Counted from the stretch's first letter, positions 27,263 through 38,740 are shown. The stretch is DNA of 64,000 nt from Lactobacillus laiwuensis (GCF_019972835.1 NZ_BPPB01000001.1:62001-126000), one strand, 5' to 3'. A program made the numbers and translations. The notes: generated from the sequence alone by a model not told the origin.

Positions 27263-27805
27263 ATGACAAAAGAAATTTGGGACGCGTCAGCAATGAAAAG
27301 AGCGTTGACAAGAATTACTTATGAAATCATTGAACGAAATAAGGGCACGGAGAATTTGGTTCTGGTAGGAATAAAAACTCGTGGTGTATATTTAGCTCAA
27401 CGCATTCATGATCGTATTCAGAAGCTTGAAGGTGTTGATGTTCCACTTGGCCAACTTGATATTACCTTATATCGTGATGATCGTCATGATGCAACATTAA
27501 AATTAGATCCCGTTGTTAATTCAAGTGAACTGGGAGTTGAAATTAACAATAAACACGTGATATTAGTAGACGATGTGATTTTTACTGGTAGAACAATCAG
27601 AGCGGCAATGGATGCTTTAATGGATAAAGGCAGACCTAGTTCAATTGCCGTTGCTGCTTTGGTTGACCGTGGTCATCGCGAACTTCCAATTCGAGCAGAT
27701 TTTGTTGGTAAAAACATTCCAACTTCATCACATGAAGAGATAGCTGTTCATGTAGAAGAAATTGATAATAAAGACAATGTGGAATTAAAGCCATTGCCAC
27801 AATAA
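27263..27805 (+). CDS. pyrR: PyrR: pyrimidine attenuation regulator and uracil phosphoribosyltransferase
   Basis: Binds pyr mRNA when UMP or UTP is high and promotes termination; also has UPRTase activity. The PRPP motif is [18 protein letters not shown], and the conserved RTKGVYLA-like segment reads [12 protein letters not shown]. The start is ATG at 27263 after AGGAGAAAAA; a longer frame from 27188 runs through the attenuator terminator and is rejected. The protein has 180 residues, normal for PyrR. Confidence 0.95.
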   Translation: MTKEIWDASAMKRALTRITYEIIERNKGTENLVLVGIKTRGVYLAQRIHDRIQKLEGVDVPLGQLDITLYRDDRHDATLKLDPVVNSSELGVEINNKHVILVDDVIFTGRTIRAAMDALMDKGRPSSIAVAALVDRGHRELPIRADFVGKNIPTSSHEEIAVHVEEIDNKDNVELKPLPQ

Positions 27806-27828
27806 AAAATTAATTCAACCGTTTAATT

Positions 27829-27938
27829 GGCTCCAGAGAGGGTCAGAAGGGTTTGAGTTCATTTTATTGAGTCTCTAACTATACTAAAAACCCTTTTGCT
27901 AAACCTGGAGCTGAAAAAGCTTTAGGTTTATTTTTTTG
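27829..27938 (+). promoter_or_regulatory. PyrR attenuator between pyrR and pyrB
   Basis: The PyrR loop GGCTCCAGAGAGGGTCAGAA (from 27829) is followed by an AAGGGTTT/AAACCCTT antiterminator pairing and a terminator AAACCTGGAGCT-GAAAA-AGCTTTAGGTTT with a T-run. It sits directly before pyrB. Confidence 0.9.
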
Positions 27939-27951
27939 GAAGAGAGTAAAA

Positions 27952-28908
27952 ATGAAAAATATTAATCTGATTACCCTAAAATCATTTGTAAGTGTCGAAA
28001 ACTTAACAGTTGAAGAAGTAATGGCGCTTATTGAAAGAGCAGAGTTCTTTAAAAAAGGTGGTGCCCGTCCACACCTAACAAACCCAGTTTTTGTCACAAA
28101 CATGTTTTTTGAAAATTCTAGCAGAACTCACACGAGTTTTGAAATGGCAGAAAGAAAATTGGGTTTAAGTGTAATACCATTTGATCCTGCACACAGTTCA
28201 ACCAAAAAAGGGGAAACGCTTTATGATACTTCGCTTATTATGGCAGCTCTTGGGATTGATCTTGAAGTTATCAGGCATACTGAAAATGAATACTATAACC
28301 AACTGATACATCCCAAACAAAACCAACACCTTGATATAGGCGTGATAAATGCCGGAGATGGAAGCGGTCAGCACCCATCACAATGTATGCTTGACATGAT
28401 GACAATTCATGAGCATTTTGGCCATTTTAAGGGTCTTAAAGTAGCTATCGTAGGAGATATTACTAATTCTCGAGTTGCTAAAAGTAATATGGAACTTTTG
28501 ACCAGGCTGGGAGCCAAGGTTTATTTCTCTGGTCCTGATTATTGGTATGACACACAATACGATAAGTATGGTGAATATATGCCAATTGATGATTTAATTA
28601 ATCAAATGGATGTGATGATGCTATTACGTGTGCAACACGAAAGACACGCAGGAGATCCTAACGAAGCAAAATTTGACGCCAAAAGCTACCATGAAAAATT
28701 TGGTATTAATCAAAAAAGGTATGAGCAAATGAAAGATGATGCTATTATCATGCACCCGGGTCCGATTAACCATGATGTTGAACTTAGCGGTGACTTAGTT
28801 GAAGCTCCAAAGTGTCGGTTTGTAAGGCAAATGGAAAATGGCGTTTTTATGAGAATGGCAATGATTGAAGCAGTTATGCGTGGTCGCAAATTAGGGGGTT
28901 TGTCTTGA
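27952..28908 (+). CDS. pyrB: Aspartate carbamoyltransferase
   Basis: Condenses carbamoyl phosphate and aspartate, the committed step. The carbamoyl-phosphate loop is [20 protein letters not shown], with [11 protein letters not shown] after it, and the C-terminal [11 protein letters not shown] supplies substrate contacts. The 318-residue length matches the catalytic chain; no regulatory pyrI is present. It overlaps pyrC by 4 bases (TGATGA region), giving coupling. Confidence 0.97.
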   Translation: MKNINLITLKSFVSVENLTVEEVMALIERAEFFKKGGARPHLTNPVFVTNMFFENSSRTHTSFEMAERKLGLSVIPFDPAHSSTKKGETLYDTSLIMAALGIDLEVIRHTENEYYNQLIHPKQNQHLDIGVINAGDGSGQHPSQCMLDMMTIHEHFGHFKGLKVAIVGDITNSRVAKSNMELLTRLGAKVYFSGPDYWYDTQYDKYGEYMPIDDLINQMDVMMLLRVQHERHAGDPNEAKFDAKSYHEKFGINQKRYEQMKDDAIIMHPGPINHDVELSGDLVEAPKCRFVRQMENGVFMRMAMIEAVMRGRKLGGLS

Positions 28909-30185
28909 TGACAACTGTGATTAAAAATGGCTATATTTATACTGATGGAGAAATAGTACATGGTGACCTTTTAATTAAAAATGGCCTAATTTCTGCAATT
29001 GGTATTGGTTTAAAAGCAGAAAATATAATTGATGCCAAAAAGCAATTAGTAAGCCCAGGACTTGTTGATGTACATGTTCATTACAGAGATCCTGGACAAA
29101 CTGATAAAGAAAATGTCAGAACCGGTTCGCTGGCAGCAGCACATGGTGGTTTCACTACTGTTTCTGCAATGCCGAATGTAGTACCGGTACCCAATACACC
29201 AGAGCTGATGGGTAAAATGGTGAAAAACAACTGTGAAAATGGTGTAATTCATGTTTTGCAATATGCACCAATTACTGTTAATGAAGATACTAACGAAATT
29301 CCTGATTATGCAGCTCTAAAAAAAGCCGGCTGTATTGCACTAAGCAATGATGGCAAAGGTGTGCAAAATGCTCGCACTATGTATTTAGCAATGCAAAAAG
29401 CTCAGGCTAATAATTTAATTATTGCCGAACATGCTCAAGATGATTCATTGTTCAATCATGGCGTTATAAATGAAGGTAGAAAAGCAAGTGAATTTAATTT
29501 AGCTCCGATTACTGAATTAGCTGAAACTACTCAAATTGCCCGAGATTTATTATTGGCTCAAAAGACTGGCGTTCATTACCATGTTTGCCATGTTTCTACT
29601 AAGAAAGGCGTTGAATTGATCAGAATTGCTAAAAGTAAAGGTATTAATGTTACCAGCGAAGTTGCTCCTCATCATCTTCTATTAGGAGAAGAAGATATTA
29701 TCAGTGATAATGCTAATTTTAAAATGAATCCGCCTTTGAGAACCAAAGGAGATCAAGAAGCACTTATAGCTGGATTACTTGATGGCACAATTGACATGAT
29801 AGCTACTGATCATGCTCCTCATACTGCAAGTGATAAGCAAAATGGTTTTGCCACGGCTGCATTTGGTATTGTTGGCAGTGAAACGGCTTTTAGTGAGCTC
29901 TACACTAAATTTGTTAAAACTGGTATTTTTACTCTGGAGCAGTTATTAAATTGGCTCACTTTGGCTCCCGCTAAAACTTTTGGTTTGGAAAAAGCTGGAA
30001 AAATAGCTTTAGGTCAACCGGCAGATATTGCAATTTTCGATCTTCACAAAAAAGAAGCTATTAATGCAGCTAATTTTAAGTCTAAGGGAAGGAATACTCC
30101 TTTTAATAGTGATGCAGTTTATGGCCAAACTGTTTTAACAATGGTCGACGGCCAGATTGTTTTTCAAAGTGAGGAAAGTAAATGA
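28905..30185 (+). CDS. pyrC: Dihydroorotase
   Basis: Cyclises carbamoyl-aspartate to dihydroorotate. The amidohydrolase metal motif [16 protein letters not shown] is present, with later His residues in AEHAQDD and [12 protein letters not shown], and the catalytic Asp in ATDHAPH. At 426 residues it is the type I (PyrC class I) enzyme. It overlaps both pyrB and carA by 4 bases. Confidence 0.97.
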   Translation: MMTTVIKNGYIYTDGEIVHGDLLIKNGLISAIGIGLKAENIIDAKKQLVSPGLVDVHVHYRDPGQTDKENVRTGSLAAAHGGFTTVSAMPNVVPVPNTPELMGKMVKNNCENGVIHVLQYAPITVNEDTNEIPDYAALKKAGCIALSNDGKGVQNARTMYLAMQKAQANNLIIAEHAQDDSLFNHGVINEGRKASEFNLAPITELAETTQIARDLLLAQKTGVHYHVCHVSTKKGVELIRIAKSKGINVTSEVAPHHLLLGEEDIISDNANFKMNPPLRTKGDQEALIAGLLDGTIDMIATDHAPHTASDKQNGFATAAFGIVGSETAFSELYTKFVKTGIFTLEQLLNWLTLAPAKTFGLEKAGKIALGQPADIAIFDLHKKEAINAANFKSKGRNTPFNSDAVYGQTVLTMVDGQIVFQSEESK

Positions 30186-31267
30186 GATATTTAATTTTAG
30201 AAGATGGCAGTATATTTGCAGGCGAAGGCTTTGGTGGAAGTCAAGCGACTAAAGGTGAAGTCGTGTTTACAACCGGAATGACAGGTTATCAAGAGGCAAT
30301 TACCGATCAATCGTATGCTGATCAAATTTTAGTTTTTACTAATCCGTTAATTGGCAATTATGGGATCACGCTGGCAGATTATGAATCACTTGAGCCGGGC
30401 ATAAAAGGAGTGATTTGCCATGAAGTGGCACGACACCCTGATAATTGGCGCATGCAAACTACTTTACCAGATTTTTTAAAGAGTCTAGATGTACCTGGTA
30501 TTCAAGGAATAGATACCAGAAAATTGGTTAAAAAATTACGTGCCTACGGTACAATGAAGGGTCAAATTTGTGATTCTAAGGAGAATGCTGCTGCGATTGC
30601 AGAGCAATTAAAAGCAAGTCAACTTTCAAAGGACGTAGTTAAAAGAGTTGCGACTACAAAAGCTTATCCTGTGCCAGGCTCAAAGCGCAATATTGTTGTA
30701 GTAGATTTTGGACTAAAAAATAGTATTTTGCGTGAATTAAGCAAACGAGATTGCAACTGTATAGTTTTGCCTTATATTACTTCAGCTGAAAAAATATTAT
30801 CTCTTCATCCGGATGGCGTTTTGCTGTCTAATGGACCTGGAGATCCTTTAGAAATGCGGGGTGCCGTCAAAATGGTTCAAGAAGTAGAAAAGCAGGTACC
30901 ATTAATGGGAATCTGCATGGGTCACCAGGTTTTTGCTCTGGCTAATGGTGCAAAAACTTATAAAATGAAATTTGGTCATCGGGGATTTAATCATCCTGTA
31001 CGGGAAATAGCTACTGGAAATATTGGCTTTACCTCACAGAATCATGGCTATGCTGTTAGCCGAGATTCAATTGATCCTGATATTTTAATGGTTACTCATG
31101 TTGAAGTTAATGACGGTACTATCGAAGGTTTGCGGCACAAGAAATATCCTGCTTTTTCCGTCCAATTTCACCCTGATAGTACGCCTGGCCCTCACGATGA
31201 AGAAGGCATCTTTGATTACTTTATGCAAATGATTGACCAAAGAAAGGATGTTAAAAATCATGCCTAA
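30182..31267 (+). CDS. carA: Carbamoyl-phosphate synthase small (glutaminase) chain
   Basis: Hydrolyses glutamine and passes ammonia to CarB. The N-terminal domain with [14 protein letters not shown] and a class I glutamine amidotransferase domain are present. The nucleophile Cys is in GICMGHQ, and the His and Glu partners in [12 protein letters not shown]. At 361 residues it has normal length. It overlaps pyrC by 4 bases and carB by 8, all within one PyrR-controlled operon. Confidence 0.97.
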   Translation: MRYLILEDGSIFAGEGFGGSQATKGEVVFTTGMTGYQEAITDQSYADQILVFTNPLIGNYGITLADYESLEPGIKGVICHEVARHPDNWRMQTTLPDFLKSLDVPGIQGIDTRKLVKKLRAYGTMKGQICDSKENAAAIAEQLKASQLSKDVVKRVATTKAYPVPGSKRNIVVVDFGLKNSILRELSKRDCNCIVLPYITSAEKILSLHPDGVLLSNGPGDPLEMRGAVKMVQEVEKQVPLMGICMGHQVFALANGAKTYKMKFGHRGFNHPVREIATGNIGFTSQNHGYAVSRDSIDPDILMVTHVEVNDGTIEGLRHKKYPAFSVQFHPDSTPGPHDEEGIFDYFMQMIDQRKDVKNHA

Positions 31268-34200
31268 AAGAACTGATATAAAAAAAATAATGGTAATTGG
31301 TTCAGGACCAATTATTATTGGTCAGGCTGCAGAATTTGATTATTCCGGTACTCAAGCATGCCTTGCTTTGCGTGAAGAAGGTTATGAAGTGGTTCTGGTT
31401 AATTCTAATCCGGCCACAATTATGACTGATACCACAATAGCCGATAAAGTTTATATAGAACCATTAACTTTAGAATCAGTATCACGTATTATCCGCAAAG
31501 AATTTCCTGATGCTATTTTACCGACTTTAGGTGGTCAAGTTGGTTTAAATATGGCTTTATCATTAGCTAAAAGTGGTATTTTAGATGAACTAAACATTGA
31601 ATTATTGGGAACAAAGCTCAATTCAATTGAACAAGCCGAAGACAGAGAAAAATTTAAAGAATTGTGTCAAGAATTAGGAGAGCCAGTGCCACCTTCAACT
31701 AGTGTCAAGACAGTGCAAGAAGCATTAGATTTTGGAGACAAGATTGGTTACCCCATTATTGTTCGCCCGGCATTCACTATGGGTGGAACTGGTGGCGGTA
31801 TTTGCAATGACAGGGATGAACTAGCTAAAATTGCTAAAAACGGTTTGGAATTGTCACCAGTTACCGAATGCTTAATTGAGCGTTCAATTGCAGGATATAA
31901 AGAAATTGAATTTGAAGTCATGAGAGATCATGACGATAATGCCATGATTGTTTGTTGTATGGAAAACTTCGATCCTGTTGGTATCCATACGGGTGACTCA
32001 ATTGTTTTTTCACCGTCTCAGACATTATCTGACAAAGAATATCAGATGTTGCGTGACTGTTCTTTAAAACTTATTCGGGCACTAAAAATTGAAGGTGGTT
32101 GCAATGTTCAATTAGCCCTTGATCCAAACAGTTTTAATTATGATGTCATTGAGGTTAATCCCCGGGTTTCGCGTTCTTCTGCATTAGCGTCAAAGGCTAC
32201 TGGCTATCCCATTGCCAAGATGGCTGCTAAAATCGCTGTGGGTCTGACTTTAGATGAAATTAAAAATCCGGTAACAGGCACTACATTTGCTGAATTTGAA
32301 CCAGCACTGGACTATGTGGTCTGCAAGATCCCTCGTTGGCCCTTTGATAAGTTTGCCAAAGCAAATCGTGAACTGGGAACCCAAATGAAAGCAACTGGAG
32401 AAGTCATGGCGATTGGCAGGACAGCTGAAGAAGCGTTTCAAAAAGCTGTGCGCTCTTTAGAAATTGACCAAAAAGATTTTTATTCAACTGAAGCTCATGA
32501 TGCAAGTGATGAAGAACTGGAAAATAAACTTGTTAAAGCTCAAGATGATCGTCTCTTTTATTTAGCGGAGGCTTTTCGCAGAGACTATGCAATGTCAGAC
32601 TTACATGAATTAACCAAAATTAATTTCTATTTTCTAGATATTGTTAAGCATATTGTTGATTTAGAAAAAACTATTGCGGCTAATCCAGATGATCTGGCTG
32701 TGCTCAAAAATGCTAAGAAATACGGCTTTAGTGACCATACTATCGCCAATTTATGGAATGAGGATGAAGACCAAGTGCGTAATTTACGCAAGAGAAATCA
32801 TCTTTTACCCGTTTACAAAATGGTTGATACATGTGCTGGGGAATTCGTCTCAGAAACACCATACTTTTACTCTACTTATGATACGGAAAATGAGAGTCGG
32901 AAGAATAGTAAAAAATCAGTTTTAGTTGTTGGTTCAGGACCTATCAGGATTGGTCAGGGTGTAGAATTTGACTATGCCACTGTTCATTGTGTCAAAGCAT
33001 TACAAAAAATGGGTTATGAAGCCATTGTAATTAATTCAAATCCAGAAACCGTTTCAACCGACTTTTCTGTTTCTGATAAATTATATTTTGAGCCACTCAC
33101 TTTAGAAGATGTCTTAAATGTCTGTGATCTTGAGCAGCCTGAAGGTGTAATTATCCAGTTTGGTGGTCAAACTTCAATTAATTTGGCAGCTGGGCTAGAA
33201 AAGCATGGTGTTAAAATCTTGGGTACCAGTGTGGAAGACTTGAACAGAGCTGAAGATCGCGAATTATTTGATCAAGTAGTAAAAGAATTGGGCTTAAAGC
33301 AACCGCAAGGAATTACGACTACTACACATGATGGTGTTATCAAAGCAGCAGACAAGTTGGGGTATCCGGTTTTAGTCAGACCAAGTTATGTTTTGGGTGG
33401 AAAAGCAATGGAAATTGTTTATAATCAGCCAGAACTTGAAGACTATTTGCAAAATCATGTGGATATTGCAAGCAGTCATCCAATCTTAGTTGATGATTAT
33501 CTTGATGGGCGCGAGTGTGATGTCGATGCAATTTGCGATGGCGAAAGGGTCCTTATTCCCGGAATAATGGAACATATTGAACATGCTGGAGTTCACTCCG
33601 GAGATTCCATGGCTGTTTATCCCGCTCAAACATTTTCTCCCGCAATTAAACAAAAAATAGCGGACATTACTAAGAAGTTAGCGTTAAAGCTTAATTGTCG
33701 CGGAATAATGAATTTGCAGTTAATTGAGCGCAATGGTGAAATTTATATTATTGAGGTCAATCCTCGTGCTAGTCGTACTGTACCTTTTTTAAGTAAGATT
33801 ACTTCTATTGAAATGGCGCAGGTGGCAACAAGAGTAATTATGGGTGAAAGCTTACAGGAGCAAGGTTATGATGATGGCCTGGCACCAGAAACCAAAATGA
33901 TTAGTGTTAAAGCCCCAGTGTTCTCATTTAGCAAGCTTTCTGATGTTGACAGCTACTTAGGACCGGAAATGAAGTCAACTGGTGAGGTCATGGGTAGTGA
34001 TTTTAGTTTTCCTAAGGCACTTTACAAAGCCTTCTCAGGTGCAAACATGCATATTCCGGACAGTGGCAATATTTTATTAACAATCGAAGATCGTGATAAA
34101 CAAAAAATTTTGCCTATTGCCAAAAGATTTGCCCAAATCGGTTACCGTATTTTTGCTACCAGTGGTACAGCAACATTTTTAAAACAAAATCATTTACATG

Positions 34201-34442
34201 TTGCTTTGGTAGATAAAATTCATGAAGACACTGACACAAATATCCTAAATGAATTGAAAAATGGCAAAATCGATTTGGTAATTAATACTATGGGCCATGA
34301 TCTTGCTAAAACATCTGACGGCTTTGTCATTCGTCAGACTGCTATTCAGCAAAACATTCCGTTAATTACAAGCCTGGATACTGCACGTGCATTGCTAACT
34401 GCTTTAGAAAACAGGTCGTTTGCTACAATAAACATAAAATAG
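31260..34442 (+). CDS. carB: Carbamoyl-phosphate synthase large chain
   Basis: Makes carbamoyl phosphate from bicarbonate, ammonia and two ATP. Two homologous ATP-grasp halves are visible. The first begins [22 protein letters not shown], and the second (from about 550) has [22 protein letters not shown]-terminal MGS-like allosteric domain follows. I start at ATG 31260 (MPKRTDIKK), with AAAGGA upstream; the frame extends nine codons further but without a site. The protein has 1060 residues, and the operon ends here. Confidence 0.97.
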   Translation: MPKRTDIKKIMVIGSGPIIIGQAAEFDYSGTQACLALREEGYEVVLVNSNPATIMTDTTIADKVYIEPLTLESVSRIIRKEFPDAILPTLGGQVGLNMALSLAKSGILDELNIELLGTKLNSIEQAEDREKFKELCQELGEPVPPSTSVKTVQEALDFGDKIGYPIIVRPAFTMGGTGGGICNDRDELAKIAKNGLELSPVTECLIERSIAGYKEIEFEVMRDHDDNAMIVCCMENFDPVGIHTGDSIVFSPSQTLSDKEYQMLRDCSLKLIRALKIEGGCNVQLALDPNSFNYDVIEVNPRVSRSSALASKATGYPIAKMAAKIAVGLTLDEIKNPVTGTTFAEFEPALDYVVCKIPRWPFDKFAKANRELGTQMKATGEVMAIGRTAEEAFQKAVRSLEIDQKDFYSTEAHDASDEELENKLVKAQDDRLFYLAEAFRRDYAMSDLHELTKINFYFLDIVKHIVDLEKTIAANPDDLAVLKNAKKYGFSDHTIANLWNEDEDQVRNLRKRNHLLPVYKMVDTCAGEFVSETPYFYSTYDTENESRKNSKKSVLVVGSGPIRIGQGVEFDYATVHCVKALQKMGYEAIVINSNPETVSTDFSVSDKLYFEPLTLEDVLNVCDLEQPEGVIIQFGGQTSINLAAGLEKHGVKILGTSVEDLNRAEDRELFDQVVKELGLKQPQGITTTTHDGVIKAADKLGYPVLVRPSYVLGGKAMEIVYNQPELEDYLQNHVDIASSHPILVDDYLDGRECDVDAICDGERVLIPGIMEHIEHAGVHSGDSMAVYPAQTFSPAIKQKIADITKKLALKLNCRGIMNLQLIERNGEIYIIEVNPRASRTVPFLSKITSIEMAQVATRVIMGESLQEQGYDDGLAPETKMISVKAPVFSFSKLSDVDSYLGPEMKSTGEVMGSDFSFPKALYKAFSGANMHIPDSGNILLTIEDRDKQKILPIAKRFAQIGYRIFATSGTATFLKQNHLHVALVDKIHEDTDTNILNELKNGKIDLVINTMGHDLAKTSDGFVIRQTAIQQNIPLITSLDTARALLTALENRSFATINIK

Positions 34443-34455
34443 AATTTTGAAATTT

Positions 34456-34490
34456 AAAAAGCAGCTGCGTTTTTAACACAGCTGCTTTTT
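34456..34490 (+). terminator. Terminator of the pyr-car operon
   Basis: AAAAAGCAGCTG and CAGCTGCTTTTT form a perfect 12-bp stem around an 11-base loop. It lies 14 bases after carB. Confidence 0.93.
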
Positions 34491-34531
34491 ATGTTTAACT
34501 TTGAAAGGTACTGGCATAAATAAAATTTAAT

Positions 34532-36931
34532 TTATTTAGTACTAAATTTAATGGCGGTTTCAGCCAGATCAATTGTGTAGTCTGTATTTTCAAGAGGCCT
34601 TTTCGTCATTCCCTGGTCAGTTGAATAAATAATTAAGCAAAGTTTGCTGCCTGCCGGCATTGTGTAATAAGTTGGTTGTAATTTAAATTGCAAGTCATAA
34701 AACTCACCGGCTTTAATACTACTTGGCTTTTTCATATCTGCATAATTCTGCAGATTCATGTGCGCCTTGGTAATTAATTTGGCGTGAGTTAGTTTGTCAG
34801 GCATAAATTCTTGTAAAGAGTCAAGTTGAAAATGGAAGCCCAGTTCTTGTCCACCAGGCATTAAAATTTTAGGGGTAGGAGTCAAACGCTTGCGATCAGC
34901 AATTTCTACTAAAGCAACAGAAATCTGTCCTTTGTTAAGACTGGATGAAACACGTAGCCGGATTGCTGGACGTCCCACAATTGTTACTGGATGAATAAAT
35001 TCGTCGCTGGTAAAACGCAAGCTGGCTTTTGCCCACTTTGCTTCACCACAAATAAATTGGTATTGCCAGTCATTCTCAGAAATTTTTGCCTTCTTAAATT
35101 CAGTTCCGCCTGTATCAGTAAAGGAAAGTTTTTGATTGCTGCTAGTATCTTTGGTTAACTCATTATCGGAATTAGGGAAATAAACAGTTTCGCTGCCAAT
35201 GTCATTACTCCAATCCTTTTCTTTGTGCCACTGATCTGCTTTTAGATTATCCTGAATAAGCACAGTTGGCCACTGATTATAGGCGTTATTTTCTACTCCC
35301 AAGAGTTCATGAACCAGCCATAAGTTCATTAGGTCAGTAAAATCAATTGAAACCAAATTATTCATATTATAATGGGGTCCCTGATGCAAGAAAAGGTGAT
35401 GTGCAATAGGAAGGTCTTTGACCTTTTGCCAAACTTTATAGACGTTCTTAGGCTTGACATTCCAGTCATTTAAACCATGGACGCTAATCCAGGAACATTT
35501 AATATTATCAGTATGGTGGCGATAATTGCGCTTTTCCCAGAAATCAGAATACTGACCAGTCTTGCGATCGGCCTTTTCTAATAAAATCTTCTGCATTTCG
35601 TCAAACTTAGGTTTAATTTTTAAATAATCTCCAGCATCCCACAAGTTCGATTGACAAGTTTCTGCAAGCATATCCAGATCTTCACCTTGGCAATCTTCTG
35701 GTGCAATCACCAAGCCATGTTCGCGGTAATAATCATACCAAGAAGAAATGGCAGCCTCAGAAATAACTGTTTTTAGGCCAGGTACACCCGTAGTAGCAAT
35801 GGCTATTTGCAAAGTGCCTAAATATGAACGACCTGTCATCCCAATTTTTTTGTTACACCAAGTTGCTTTGGTTTCGTGCTGCCTCGTTCTATCTTTATAA
35901 GCAATGCGATCTCCATGCAACCATTCAAGTATTTCTTTGGCGCTTTCGGTTTCTTCCGGAGCACCAGTAATTCTGAGACCGTCGCTGCCTCGCGTTCCGA
36001 TAGCGCCAGCAAACACGCTGGCAAAGCCACGAGCCAGCATATATTCATTCAGACCGTAGGAAGATTTGCCGACAGCTTGTTCTACCGGCCTAGATGAGTT
36101 TTCACTATCCAGTGGCTTTTTGGCTTTAACTATTGCAGAAGCCTGATATTGTGGATTAGTCCACTCAGTTGCATCAGTCAAATTTTCATCTACGTTGTGG
36201 TTGCGCTTTTCATTATCAATGATACCGCCAAAATAGGGACTAGCAGTGTAAAGAGCAGGAACCGGTAAAGTTTCACTTTCAATTGGACGAAAAATTGTCG
36301 TTTGCAAAAGGTCACTCTTCCCGTCACCGTCTGTATCCAAATCACTTTCAACATAAACGACTTCTCGGATCACTTTGCTGGTATCAAAAACAGGCATGCT
36401 TTTACCATTAAAAAAGAGAAACTTATTCTGCGCAAATTCCGTTTTTCTATTGTAAAAATAACCTTGACCAGCCATGACATCTATTAGCAGTTGTCCATTT
36501 TTGGCACGAGTATTAAGCAAACGATAAAAAGCTTGAATAAGAGATTTCTTGTCGTTAATTTTCTCAATGTAAGGTAATGCCTGCTTTTTCATAAAAGCCA
36601 AAGGGTTATTTAGCTGATAATCGTAGCCAACATGATAGCCAAGAAGCTGCAATGCAACATTATAAAATTGGTTAGAAGCAATTTCCTCGGGATTGGTATC
36701 TAAAAAAGCATTAAGAGGCTGGACACTTGAAACTGCAAACTCAGCTAATTTTGCTTTGCGAGCACTTTCGTCGCAAGGGCTAATCACCGCCACTGCATTT
36801 GCGATCAGCTCTCCTAAAAGATTGGAAAAAGAACGTTTTTCATAATCTATTGGTAAAAATTTAATTTGCAATAATTCTTTAACTTCTGTTTTGTAATCAG
36901 TTTCCACATAAGCGTATTGGTTATACTTCAT
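34532..36931 (-). CDS. pepX: Xaa-Pro dipeptidyl-peptidase PepX
   Basis: A cytoplasmic serine peptidase that releases X-Pro dipeptides from casein-type peptides. The catalytic Ser is in [12 protein letters not shown], and the charge-relay His in FLHQGPHYN. The N-terminal helical dimerisation domain and the C-terminal jelly-roll domain of the S15 family are both present. At 799 residues it matches lactobacillar PepX. AAGGAG lies 8 bases before the ATG. It is a monocistron on the minus strand, convergent with the pyr-car operon. Confidence 0.97.
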   Translation of the reverse strand: MKYNQYAYVETDYKTEVKELLQIKFLPIDYEKRSFSNLLGELIANAVAVISPCDESARKAKLAEFAVSSVQPLNAFLDTNPEEIASNQFYNVALQLLGYHVGYDYQLNNPLAFMKKQALPYIEKINDKKSLIQAFYRLLNTRAKNGQLLIDVMAGQGYFYNRKTEFAQNKFLFFNGKSMPVFDTSKVIREVVYVESDLDTDGDGKSDLLQTTIFRPIESETLPVPALYTASPYFGGIIDNEKRNHNVDENLTDATEWTNPQYQASAIVKAKKPLDSENSSRPVEQAVGKSSYGLNEYMLARGFASVFAGAIGTRGSDGLRITGAPEETESAKEILEWLHGDRIAYKDRTRQHETKATWCNKKIGMTGRSYLGTLQIAIATTGVPGLKTVISEAAISSWYDYYREHGLVIAPEDCQGEDLDMLAETCQSNLWDAGDYLKIKPKFDEMQKILLEKADRKTGQYSDFWEKRNYRHHTDNIKCSWISVHGLNDWNVKPKNVYKVWQKVKDLPIAHHLFLHQGPHYNMNNLVSIDFTDLMNLWLVHELLGVENNAYNQWPTVLIQDNLKADQWHKEKDWSNDIGSETVYFPNSDNELTKDTSSNQKLSFTDTGGTEFKKAKISENDWQYQFICGEAKWAKASLRFTSDEFIHPVTIVGRPAIRLRVSSSLNKGQISVALVEIADRKRLTPTPKILMPGGQELGFHFQLDSLQEFMPDKLTHAKLITKAHMNLQNYADMKKPSSIKAGEFYDLQFKLQPTYYTMPAGSKLCLIIYSTDQGMTKRPLENTDYTIDLAETAIKFSTK

Positions 36932-36990
36932 AAAATTCTCCTTTTTGTATTATTTTACCTGTTAACAATGATATTAGAAAGCTGATTAAT

Positions 36991-37025
36991 AAAAAAGAAG
37001 GTACTGTTTTCAATACCTCCTTTTT
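36991..37025 (-). terminator. Terminator after the ArsC/Spx-like gene
   Basis: On the minus strand AAAAAGGAGGTA and TACCTTCTTTTTT form a 12-pair stem with one mismatch, ending in T. It separates this gene from pepX. Confidence 0.85.
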
Positions 37026-37036
37026 AAATATTAAAT

Positions 37037-37393
37037 TTATAACCAAACTTTTTCGTAAATTTTTTCATTAAAACCGCAAGTCAGTTTTTTACCTTCAACA
37101 ACCAGAGGCCTTTTTATTAGTTTTCCATTTTTGGACATCATGTCAGCGGCATCTGCAATTGACATACCTGCAATTTGATCTTTAAGGTGTAATTTGCGAT
37201 AGTCTTGACCGTGAGTGTTGAAAAAATATTTTAAGCCACGATCTTGATGCTGGCTCAGCCATTTTACTAGATCTTCTTTTTTTGGCGGTTCTTCGACCAA
37301 ATCTTGAAAATCGAACTCAACATTGTGCTCTGTCAGCCATTTTTGAGCAGCCCTTGAAGTAGAGCAACGCTTGTAACCATAGAATTTTATCAT
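37037..37393 (-). CDS. ArsC/Spx-family thioredoxin-fold protein with CxxS
   Basis: A 118-residue protein with the N-terminal FYGYKRCSTSRAAQKWL and the C-terminal KRPLVVEGKKLTCGF typical of ArsC/Spx/MgsR relatives. The redox motif is C-S-T-S, not the CxxC of Spx, so disulfide switching as in Spx is not possible at this site. It is closest to YusI-type proteins of unknown function. ATG at 37393 is chosen because AAGGAG lies 9 bases upstream; ATG at 37399 is only 3 bases from it. Confidence 0.85.
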   Translation of the reverse strand: MIKFYGYKRCSTSRAAQKWLTEHNVEFDFQDLVEEPPKKEDLVKWLSQHQDRGLKYFFNTHGQDYRKLHLKDQIAGMSIADAADMMSKNGKLIKRPLVVEGKKLTCGFNEKIYEKVWL

Positions 37394-37415
37394 ATTCATA
37401 CTCTCCTTTACTTCA

Positions 37416-37421
37416 ATTATA
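37416..37421 (-). promoter_or_regulatory. Extended -10 of the ArsC/Spx-like gene
   Basis: The minus strand reads TTGCTATAATTG, an extended -10 with perfect TATAAT about 22 bases before the start codon. The -35 is weak. Confidence 0.5.
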
Positions 37422-37461
37422 GCAATAAGACTGATAAACCAGAAGAGTAGAGTATTTTAAA

Positions 37462-38499
37462 CTAACTAAAATCCAGTTCAAAGTCTTTACTAGTAAAAAG
37501 ATGAACTTTGTTATTAAAAAGGTAATTCATTGCGATGCCTAATGCAATTGGTAACACGAAGAAAAGAACAGCAATTAATATAATATTAACAAAATTCGCT
37601 GGGCGATTTGCCATGGCGGCAATAGGGCCAATTAAACCTGAAAAGCCAAATCCTGCACTCATTGGTGTACCCTGAATTTGAAATACTGCACCTAAGGCAC
37701 CCATTATACCGGCATTAATTAAAAGCGGGATAAGTAATTTGGGATTAGTCATTAGATTAGCCATTTGCATTTTAGGAGAACCTAAGAAGTGGGCAATTGA
37801 TGTACCAAAACTATTTGATTTCCAACCGAAAACAGCTAAAGAGAAAGCAACGGCTGTGATACCTAAATTGGCAGAACCGGAAGCTATGCCAGAAATGCTT
37901 ATCGCGGTGGCAATACCGACTGAAGAAATAGGGGAAACTATAAGTAACCCAAAAACTATTCCCATTAGCATTCCCATAATAATTGGCTGCAATGCCGTCA
38001 ATTTTTCAACTCCGACACCGATCAAACTAGTTAATTGGCCAACAGGGATACGGGTAAGACAGCCAATTCCTCCAGCTATTAGCAGAACAAGTAATGGAAC
38101 TAATAGAATTGTGTATGCTTTCAATTTCTTACCAAAAAACAAAACTAAGCCGTAAGCTATCATAATAGTGATGGCAGTATTAATAACATCACCACTGCCC
38201 ATAACCGCGACTTTGCCTTTGTTCATCACAAAGTTGCCAGCTCCAGCTGTTGCCGCTAAAGCAATAGATGAAGTTTGGATTGGTGTTAATTTACCAGTCA
38301 TACCTACACAAACAGCACTGATTGCTGGCAACAATGCCGAAGCAAAGGTGGTTAAAGCTAAAATAAAGCTTAATTGGGGCATGCTTGGCAGCAATGCTTT
38401 TACCAGTTGGTTAATTAATGCTCCAGGAATTAAAGCAACAACAATACCTGTTGATAAGCCATTTAGTGTATCTAACGTAATCTTTTTTAAAGTATTCAT
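37462..38499 (-). CDS. Stand-alone PTS-EIIC-type membrane transporter (PTS_EIIC_2 family)
   Basis: A 345-residue, very hydrophobic protein with about ten membrane segments, recognisable as the PTS_EIIC_2 family (LNGLSTGIVVALIPGAL, AGNFVMNKGKVAVMGSGDVIN, NSFGTSIAHFLGSPKMQMANL). No EIIA or EIIB domain is fused or adjacent, so phosphotransfer is doubtful and a secondary transporter is possible. ATG at 38499 has GGGAGAG before it; the longer frame to 38595 runs through the attenuator terminator. The upstream aromatic leader peptide suggests regulation by Tyr, Phe or Trp supply, and so possible transport of aromatic compounds. That is an inference. Confidence 0.85.
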   Translation of the reverse strand: MNTLKKITLDTLNGLSTGIVVALIPGALINQLVKALLPSMPQLSFILALTTFASALLPAISAVCVGMTGKLTPIQTSSIALAATAGAGNFVMNKGKVAVMGSGDVINTAITIMIAYGLVLFFGKKLKAYTILLVPLLVLLIAGGIGCLTRIPVGQLTSLIGVGVEKLTALQPIIMGMLMGIVFGLLIVSPISSVGIATAISISGIASGSANLGITAVAFSLAVFGWKSNSFGTSIAHFLGSPKMQMANLMTNPKLLIPLLINAGIMGALGAVFQIQGTPMSAGFGFSGLIGPIAAMANRPANFVNIILIAVLFFVLPIALGIAMNYLFNNKVHLFTSKDFELDFS

Positions 38500-38510
38500 T
38501 TTACTCTCCC

Positions 38511-38549
38511 AATAAAAAAACTCACACAGATGACGACAACTGTGTGAGT
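38511..38549 (-). terminator. Attenuator terminator before the transporter
   Basis: On the minus strand ACTCACACAG-TTGTCGTCAT-CTGTGTGAGT forms a perfect 10-bp stem followed by seven T, ending 11 bases before the transporter start. It is in the leader, not after a gene. Confidence 0.92.
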
Positions 38550-38613
38550 CTTCAGAGAAGAAAGTACTTAAATCTTTAAAACACACAATTGTCATGAAGA
38601 TTGAACTGTGTGT
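38550..38613 (-). promoter_or_regulatory. Alternative antiterminator/protector helices of the aromatic leader
   Basis: Three competing segments are visible on the minus strand. Region 1, ACACACAGTT (38613-38604), pairs with region 2, AATTGTGTGT (38590-38581). Region 2, GACAATTGTGT (38593-38583), can instead pair with ACACAGTTGTC (38545-38535), the left arm of the terminator; each helix has one G-U pair. In addition CTTCAG inside the leader ORF (38656-38651) is complementary to CTGAAG (38555-38550), just before the terminator. Thus 1:2 permits termination and 2:3 prevents it, the standard attenuator logic. Confidence 0.75.
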
Positions 38614-38637
38614 CTAAGACAATGACAAACTAGGCAC

Positions 38638-38709
38638 TCAGATCAAATAGCTGAAGTACCAGAAATAATATTTAACTTGCGGTTGATTAATTTTTTTAAT
38701 TGCCGTCAT
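38638..38709 (-). CDS. Aromatic-rich leader peptide (23 residues)
   Basis: A short ORF beginning ATG at 38709 with GAGAGG 9 bases upstream, and ending in TGA. Residues 13-23 read KYYFWYFSYLI: four Tyr, two Phe and one Trp codons among eight consecutive codons. It is transcribed from a good promoter about 25 bases upstream, and followed by alternative hairpins and a terminator before the transporter. It looks like a control peptide whose translation senses aromatic aminoacyl-tRNA supply. The N-terminal half (MTAIKKINQPQV) is unremarkable. Confidence 0.82.
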   Translation of the reverse strand: MTAIKKINQPQVKYYFWYFSYLI

Positions 38710-38740
38710 AATCTTTACCTCTCATAAATATTTAAGCAAT

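Noticed and set aside
37739-38515. Two plus-strand frames of 138 and 115 codons opposite the EIIC-type gene
   Set aside because: They mirror a hydrophobic gene with clear family motifs on the minus strand; the translated products have no family features.
38515-38709. T-box riboswitch for the EIIC-type gene
   Set aside because: No AGGGTGGNACCGCG-like T-box sequence precedes the terminator; the signals fit a leader peptide instead.
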